A stretch of 64,000 nucleotides of DNA from Owenia fusiformis (Eukaryota; Annelida; Polychaeta; Sabellida; Oweniidae), in contig CAIIXF020000002.1 in the NCBI GenBank assembly GCA_903813345.2, positions 19,730,455 to 19,794,454 on the forward strand. The letters run 5' to 3'. Below the pieces are notes generated by a model. The model had not been told where the DNA came from, searched no databases, and was given only the letters and a program-made list of their open reading frames with translations. This document shows, in pieces, positions 57,522 through 64,000 of this stretch. Made by a program: the position numbers and the translations under genes. Position 1 is the stretch's first letter. The number at the start of each line of letters is the position of its first letter.

Positions 57522-57820
57522 ATCTGCACTTTGAAATCATGGTACCATATGGCAAAGAGTATGGTACTGTTAGAGATTGGTTATGTACAGGGTGTCCATA
57601 ATGCCTCTTTACACTTCACTCAGACTTTGTATTCTAATTTTATAGACCTGTATATTAAATCACATGCATTTTCTGTTTTGCTTCAAGAAGTAATAGTCCA
57701 AGCTTATATACATTTTTGACACTGTATGTTTGCACACAGTGTCAAGACACACATTGAGTGTCTAATTCAATGAGAATCTTTGATTAATTAAGCACCATTG
57801 TTGAAATATATAACAGACAA
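57522..57820. mobile_element. Fragments of two repeat families
   Basis: 57522-57590 resembles the element at 39074-39472. At 57588 CAGGGTGTCCATAATG, preceded by TA, looks like one end of a mariner-type miniature element whose other end is not seen. Confidence 0.5.
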
Positions 57821-58152
57821 TTAGCCGTAAAGTGGGGCATAATCGAGGTCCATTTTGTGCACATTTGCAATATGGCCTTTAAGGTGGTGCTTTAATCTGA
57901 ATGCCTTTTTACAAAGCTGGCATATTTGAGATTTCTCTCCAGTATGTAGTTTCATATGATTCTTATAGTTAGTTTTACATCCTTTTGGGAATCCTTTATG
58001 ACAAACTTCACAAAAATATTTAAGTTTATAGACTGTTGCTTTATGGGATATGTTGTCTGCTTGTGGTGATGCATAATGGGATGTGTCGCCTGCTTCATGC
58101 TTCATGTGGGACATGTTGTATCTCCCCTGCATAAAGTATTGTTCGTAGAAAT
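57821..58152 (-). CDS. ZF exon C (first finger C-x2-C-x14-H)
   Basis: Acceptor TTTGCAATTTTTCAG; spacer FYEQYFMQGRYNMSHMKHE. Finger 1 FCEVCHKGFPKGCKTNYKNH is two residues longer than usual between the last Cys and first His. Linker HTGEKSQ lacks the usual Pro. Finger 2 ICQLCKKAF with L,H,H,G. Tail VHKMDLDYAPLYG. A dead relative of its spacer lies at 62690-62875. Confidence 0.85.
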
Positions 58153-58220
58153 CTGAAAAATTGCAAAAAATAAATTAACAATAAAAACAAAAATAAGACA
58201 AGAACACAAATGTGTACAAA

Positions 58221-59686
58221 ATGTCCCCACCTATGGGTGATCCCTTCAAATGGTTATCCTAAAAATGAGTAGACAAGACTTTACCGACACAATTTGAGGA
58301 CGGAAAATCCAAAATGGCCACCTTAAAATTTACCAAGAACGCAAAAAAATTAGTCAGTTCTAGATTTTCATACTAAGAAACACCCCTGAAAATTTGAAAT
58401 TGATCCGTCACACAGTTAACCAGAAAACATGTAAACAAGACTTTACAGACAAGATTTGATGACAGAAAATCCAAAATGGCTGCCTTGACATTTATCCAGA
58501 ATGCCAAAAAACTAATCTGTTTTAGATTTTCATACTAAGAATCATCCCTGAAAATTTGAAATTGATCTACCAAACGGTTCACCTGGAAATGCGTAGACAA
58601 GACTTTACAAACAAGATTTTAGGACAGAAAATCCAAAATGGCTGCCTTGACATTTACCCAGAATGCCCAAAAACTAATCAGATCTAGATTTTCATATTAA
58701 GAATCATCCCTGAAAATTTGAAATTGATCTACCAAACGGTTCACCTAAAAACGCGTAGACAAGACTTTACGGGCAAGATTTTAAGACGGAAAATCCAAAA
58801 TGGCTGCCTTGACATGTATCCAGAATGCCAAAAAACTAATCAGATCTAGATTTTCATACTAAGAATCATCCCTGAAAATTTGAAATTGATCTAGCAAACG
58901 GTTCACCTGGAAACGCGTAGACAAGACTTTACAGACAAGATTTTAGGACGGAAAATCCAAAATGGCTGCCTTGACATTTACCCAGAATGCCCAAAAACTA
59001 ATCAGATCTAGATTTTCATACTAAGAATCATCCCTGAAAATTTGAAATTGATCTAGCAAACGGTTCACCTGAAAACGCGTAGACAAGACTTTACAGACAA
59101 GATTTTAGGATGAAAAAATCCAAAATGGCCGACAATAAAAAAGTGATTATGAGTTTTTGCTGATTTCTTTTTAAAAAATTATCACATATAACTACTGTTA
59201 ACAATAACATAGGCTTTTACAACAAAGTACACCTGAAATTATTTATAAAGCTACTAAATAGTTAAAGTATGAAAATTGAAAACACCATTCAATATGATAC
59301 AAAGTATTATTGTGCGCTAACTTTTCTTAAAACATTCAAAATGGCTGACATGACTGAGCTAACAGGTCCAAAACCTAATCAGATCTAGAATGAAGTTAGC
59401 TGAACAAGATTTTAAAGTTTTAAAAGCAACTGTGAAGCCGTTTTTCTAAAAGTTTGCAGACAAGGATTTTAGCATTTGACTTCAAAATGGCCGACAGGAA
59501 GTAGGTATCGAGATAAATTTTTTTCATCCACATCTGTATGCACTCATAAGTTATCCCTGAAAATTTGAAGGTGATATCTGTAGCGGTTTTGGAGAAAACT
59601 GCCGGACGTACGTACGGACAGACAGACGGACAGACAGACGGACGCGCCTAGGCCGACAATATGGCCCCACACTGTGGTGGGGACAT
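58221..59686. mobile_element. 1.47-kb element built of 160-bp tandem units, ends in inverted GTCCCCACC
   Basis: Left end ATGTCCCCACC, right end GGTGGGGACAT. Inside are about six units of 160 bp with GTAGACAAGACTTTAC, AAAATCCAAAATGGC and TCCCTGAAAATTTGAA at about 58271, 58431, 58591, 58751, 58915 and 59080. Toward the right end are GACAGACGGAC repeats. The ends resemble the GGTGGTGACAT end of the 19.1/57.1 kb repeat. Confidence 0.82.
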
Positions 59687-60344
59687 AAAAAGTATAAAAT
59701 AAGTTTAAAAGATCTGCCTTCCTAAAATGGAAAACTCATTGTGTGGGTATATGACACATTCAAACTTTACACACAGTCTTTAACCTACAGTACTATTATA
59801 TTTTATTATTGCAGTTTATTTGTCAATAATATAGCAATGCTCCCATAGATGGGTAATTTATGGGACTATGGGTTTTTGATATGCACATGCCTGTTCTACA
59901 CTTTAGATATATATCTTATACTTAAAATATTTTCTATCTTCACCACATCATTAAAAACCATATACCTGATCAGTGTGTTTCGGAGTAACAAAATTGTCCG
60001 ATGTCTTTCAAAATAGTCTCTGTTGTAAAATATATTGATAACATCATGAAAATATTGTCAGCTATGAAGATGAAGTCCCTCATTTATGGTGGTTGAGATC
60101 TCAAACTCCCCAAACATGCATGCATCTTAGATTGATGAAACGTAAAATTCTTGTCAGGAATCTAAGTGTTAGATACAAGAAAATTCAAGTAATATTTCTG
60201 ATGACTGAAGAAACGTTAAATGTTATCATTATTTTATAAATCTATTATTATCTCTTAGATTATCAAGGATTGCTTTTAAACATTTCATAGGTATATTTCC
60301 TCAAATCATAGCAAGGCATTCAAGATACATCAGAACATAATCTA

Positions 60345-60477
60345 CAGGGTGTCCCAGAACTCATAATTTTTTTGAGGGAGATATATTAGACATGGGTGAT
60401 TTTTCTCCAGTCGGTGCACTTATTTACATATAATGGGGCATATCTCAAAAACTTCTCATGACTTCTGAGACACCCTG
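60345..60477. mobile_element. 133-bp TA-flanked MITE
   Basis: Ends CAGGGTGTCCCAGAA and TTCTGAGACACCCTG, flanked by TA (60343-60344 and 60478-60479). A mariner-related miniature element downstream of exon B. Confidence 0.82.
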
Positions 60478-60749
60478 TATATTAGCCATATCATATTCAC
60501 AGTCAATTAAGCCAATTTATTAAGAAACGAGTTGTTATATTCAAGATATTACATAGTATTTAGTCCAGCCCTTGGTCACAGATTGCAAATTTGACTAACC
60601 ATGAAACATAGTCAACCTGCTGTGTTTACATAGATATCCCATTAGTGTTTGTCTTCACTGTTTCACAGTCTGATGTTTTATCTTTCCATATATTTTGCCT
60701 GCACTGTTTACTTTGTTCAACTGGTATCCACTATCTGTAATGGCTGAAG

Positions 60750-61051
60750 TTACAATGGTTTATAGGACATGTCCATCTTGTGAACAGTTCCAACGTGTCT
60801 CTTCAACTGATGCTTCAGCCGGAATGTCTTTTTACATAATGAACACTCATGTGACTTCTCTCCAGTATGTATTAACATATGGTTCTTATAATTTGTAAGA
60901 GTATTTGTTGCAATTCCTCTTGGACAGCTGCATACATATTTGTATTTTTTTACAATGCCGTCTGGTACATCTGATGCATTATGGGATAGCATTCTTCCCA
61001 TGTATGCATCCTCCATATCTGGGAACATTTCTTGGTTGATTTCTTGGAAAC
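60750..61051 (-). CDS. ZF exon B (first finger with C-x1-C knuckle)
   Basis: Acceptor ATTTTTCAG; spacer FQEINQEMFPDMED. The first finger reads VCSCPRG then NYKNHMLIH: compared with exon C it has one residue fewer between the two cysteines, so its zinc binding is doubtful. Finger 2 is normal, HECSLCKKTF with L,H,Q,R. Ends VHKMDMSYKPL, a tail motif shared with C, H and I. Confidence 0.82.
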
Positions 61052-61786
61052 CTGAAAAATAAAATAATAATTAGATCAATTGGTTAGTAACATATCAAAA
61101 CTATCCTTGGGAGCCCTGTCTTTAGTACATCTACAATCGGAATATAAAAACTTCCAAATTGGTACATTAATCTGCAAAAGAAATATACTGGAGACAAGTC
61201 TGACTCAAATAATATTTGAACAGTTATTATTGTCACAACTAGCACATTGTATCTACTAAAGAAATATCATGCAGAAAGGGAGTCATACATCTGACACTTT
61301 TTAGACACACATGAATTTTATTTTTGTTTTTGTTTTTCTCTTTCTGTTTTGTATCAATGAGGCCAGTACAACTAGTATCCTGTCTTTTATTTCTGCAAAT
61401 GAAATAATCCCCAACTGGATTGAAATTACCTTTCTATACAACCCTAACATAACCTAGATCATTGAAGAGGTGAACATCCATCACACAAATACAAAAATCT
61501 ATAGTCAACTTATAGTTAATTTGTGTTTTTATTCTGATCTTTATTTAGTTTTCATATATTCTATAGTAATAGAAATAAAATTGCATTTTAACAAATTAAT
61601 GATCTCAATCAAAACTAATCTGTACTAATGTAAAAGAATCAAACAAAACTTATCTGTACTCAAACATGACTAGTCTGTACTCAAGTAAGACTAATCTGGA
61701 CTCAAACAAGTCTAATCTGTACTCAAGGTACTCTAGCAAGACCAACCAATGCTCAAGCTAAACTAATTCATATATCTAGATTTCCA
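61052..61786. other. Intron between ZF exons A and B, with a degenerate 20-bp repeat
   Basis: From about 61612 to 61765, phrases such as ACTAATCTGTACTCAAG recur six to seven times with decay. Nothing else seen. Confidence 0.65.
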
Positions 61787-62076
61787 CTAATTAAATGTTA
61801 AAGGGTAGCTGGAATTGTCTATATTTTTATGATGTTTTCTAATCATATGTTTATTCAAGTTGCTCCTATCTGCAAATCTCTTTAAGCACATTGTGCACTC
61901 GTATGGCCTTTCTCCAGTATGTGTCCTAATGTGTGTCTTTAAATTATACAAGCGTTCAAAGCCTGCATGGCAGATCTCACATACATGTCTTTTGTTCATG
62001 TCCTTGTGGGTAAAATTATGGAGAGTTGATTGATTTGGTGTGGTATTTTGCTGGGGTATGTATCCCATATTCCAAC
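61787..62076 (-). CDS. ZF exon A
   Basis: First exon of the array in transcription order. Acceptor TTTCTCTTTCAG; spacer begins WNMGYIPQQNT. Finger 1 HVCEICHAGF with predicted base-contact residues (helix -1,2,3,6) R,Y,N,T. Linker HTGERPY. Finger 2 YECTMCLKRF with D,S,N,K and an H-x4-H end. The short spacer (about 30 residues) and its helices set it apart from B and C. Confidence 0.85.
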
Positions 62077-62689
62077 CTGAAAGAGAAACCAAACATTAAT
62101 GAATAAAATAGACATGCTAAGCTTCTATATTATCACACATGTGTAAACCATTGACAAATCCCAGGATTTGAAAACATGATTGCCACAATTTACTGACAGG
62201 CAGGCAGCTGTCAGTTTTGAATCCTAAAAAAACAAGCCTTCAAAAAAATTTCAAAGATTTTTTATGAGAATTTAGATTTGATGAGTATCAGTATGTTTCC
62301 ATCAGGGAATTTCTCAACTTAATTCGCCTGCAATAAAGAAGTGACTTTATCCATAACATTGTCATGTTTATCAGTACAATGTGTAGTATGCAATCCTATT
62401 GTTAAATGTTCATGCAATCCTTTTTCAATCATCCTCCTATATCAAATCTCCTATGCACAAATCTATATTATCAAATATGTGTGATCTCTATATTTTTTAT
62501 TTGATTAATTGTGAAGTGTCCCATCATAATATCTAGTTTGATAAAACATCTGTTTTGCAAATATGGTTGTAGGCTTCTATCCTCCTTCAGTTGAATTATA
62601 CAAATTCTGCATTCTATTACATTGAGCCACATCTGATCTTTGCAATATTTTGACATAAAATCAACTGCAATCTTTTTGCATTTATTACA
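62077..62689. other. Upstream of exon A
   Basis: No shared 5' exon recognised; AT-rich, no long frame with a known domain. Confidence 0.5.
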
Positions 62690-62875
62690 TGCAACCTTCT
62701 CCCACTTCATCATCAGTAAGTTCTTTTATCTTGCTGAAATCAAATCCCTTTTGGCATATGCAATGGAGTATCCATAGTTTCAGATGCATGATGGTATATG
62801 TCATGTGCTTGCAGTGATGCATTATTCGATGTGTCGTCTGTCTGTAGTGTTGCATTATGGGTAGTATCAACCATT
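62690..62875 (-). pseudogene. Dead relative of ZF exon C
   Basis: On the minus strand, GACACATCGAATAATGCATC gives DTSNNASLQA, matching DTSHYASPQA of exon C. The reading then hits a TGA and continues in another frame as CICQKGF before losing all finger residues. Confidence 0.7.
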
Positions 62876-64000
62876 TTTCTAATCCTCTTATTTGACTTGG
62901 ATCAGTTTATCCCATTTTGTTGGCTCCATATTTATATCTTAGAAGTGATGAACATTTAGCTACAGTATTCCATTAGCTGACAGACATGTAGTCTCCAAGG
63001 CAACAGTAACTCCCCGGAGTAGCAAATTCCACTGGACAAAACATCTTATCAAATCACTTGGGATTTTGTTTTGATAGAAATAACCAGGATTAGTAGCAGT
63101 AGAGTTGTATTGTCCAAATTTCAGACCAAATCTGATAATTTATTATCAAAAAACTACTTTTTCATGAGAAATGGTGGCCATTTTGAATTTTGGCATCTTT
63201 GTAGCACCTTTTGAGAGCATCAGAATATAAAATTGAAAAATTTGAACTAAATTTGAACTAATATTAGAAATTCCTTCTCCAGTAGAGGCCCTAAACAGGT
63301 CTACATAAGATCTGAACCAAATCTGTGAACACTCAGGCATTTGATGAATGATTTTAAAACAATTTCTGGCAAAGCTATTCTATAAGATCAAAACAGCAAA
63401 GTAAAATTAGTAAACACATTCCAATCATGTAAATTCCACGTTTTTCAACTTAGAAACAAATTACAGCAAAGCTTGTATGAATGGAACACCTTTGATACCT
63501 CATAATAGAGCTCCGCTTGGGAGATGATCTACATAGTGATTTGTTATACATTAAGTAAATGAGAAATGGTACTTTTGATAATTGCTCCACTTCTACAGGC
63601 ATTCAATTTCTAGAGGTGTTCTACTTTACATGTTTTACTGTACTAAACCATGGGCAAGTCAATAAAAGATGCACCCATTAAACTGAATTTGATCTTAACC
63701 TCACAAGAGAAGGTACTAGTAATATACAACCTTGGCATGTCTAATAGAACACATGAATAAGGCGAAGTTGATTTCCTCAACTCAGTCTAATGCACAGTAA
63801 GTGGCTCCCTTGAGGTGCTATATACATTCACGGGCCAATTATCTCAATGATCGAGTACACGTATCTTGTAACTGTGCATCCAACTGTTTTTTTTGTTGAT
63901 TAGAATGATCGCATAGTTTGACATAGATAAATATTTTCTGCTATGTGATATTCTAACAATGCAACCATGATATTAAATCATTTCAAGAGAGATATTAGGA
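62876..64000. other. Right edge, no gene recognised
   Basis: Contains a single copy of the GTGTTCTACTT...TTTACTGTA dispersed repeat (about 63590-63640). The shared 5' exons of the finger locus are expected further right. Confidence 0.45.

Larger units (their letters stand above)
25623..62076 (-). other. Locus of 20 alternative terminal exons, nearly all encoding a C2H2 finger pair
   Basis: Twenty exons (A to T) share strand, size (250-510 bp, one of 1.9 kb), a good 3' splice acceptor, an identical reading-frame offset (two bases, then the first codon), a poorly conserved spacer, a finger pair and their own stop. The pair is usually joined by a T-G-E/N/H-K/R-P linker. None has a credible own start. 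This is what mutually exclusive last exons attached to one shared 5' part look like. Known examples in insects (lola, broad, fruitless, tramtrack) put a BTB dimerisation domain in the shared part. Here the shared part would lie right of 64000, so the BTB link is inference. The protein isoforms should be nuclear transcription factors differing in DNA target. Confidence 0.82.

Noticed and set aside
25623-62076. Twenty separate single-exon finger genes or a field of retro-pseudogenes
   Set aside because: The frames are open from a good acceptor to a stop in all 20, all with the same phase, and none has a plausible start or promoter; dead genes would not keep this.

Overview
The window is nuclear DNA of an animal: AT-rich, intron-rich, full of short non-autonomous DNA transposons, minisatellites and poly-G/poly-C tracts. 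The general character (mariner-type elements ending in CAGGG(T/C)G, long introns, decayed repeats) suggests a marine invertebrate such as a mollusc or another lophotrochozoan. That placement is a guess, because no lineage-diagnostic gene is present. All convincing genes lie on the minus strand, so transcription runs from high to low coordinates.

Region 1 (623-11518) is a complete 11-exon gene for a LONRF protein: TPR, RING, TPR, a second RING, then a LON substrate-binding domain. The spliced frame is 766 aa and every exon phase agrees. Region 2 (11519-16109) is intergenic and repeat-rich, with nested inverted repeats. Region 3 (16110-20270) is a three-exon gene for a 13-finger C2H2 protein with a repetitive acidic tail; the spliced frame is 1121 aa. 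Region 4 (20918-25622) is a 3.7 kb foldback repeat nest with no gene seen.

Region 5 (25623-62076 and probably beyond the right edge) is the remarkable part. Twenty same-strand exons follow one another, and nearly all encode one pair of adjacent C2H2 fingers. Each has a good 3' splice acceptor, no convincing start of its own, and its own stop codon. In all twenty the acceptor leaves exactly two bases before the first full codon. This is the layout of a library of mutually exclusive alternative terminal exons, as in the insect lola, broad and fruitless loci, where shared 5' exons (usually BTB) are joined to one zinc-finger ending out of many. The shared exons would lie beyond position 64000 and are not visible. 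Exons are labelled A (62 kb, most 5') to T (25.6 kb, most 3').

The array looks evolutionarily active. Neighbours are most alike (T/S/R, Q/P, D/E/F, G/H), and one exon (G) is a mosaic of its two neighbours' types. Dead exon pieces lie between live ones. Two exons (O and L) have had their 3' ends amplified into tandem repeats downstream of their stop codons. Spacer regions before the fingers are littered with T-G-E linker fossils. Between exons there are a decayed mariner transposon (40359-42305), several TA-flanked miniature elements, a 22-bp minisatellite and other arrays. No tRNA, rRNA or CRISPR array was recognised.
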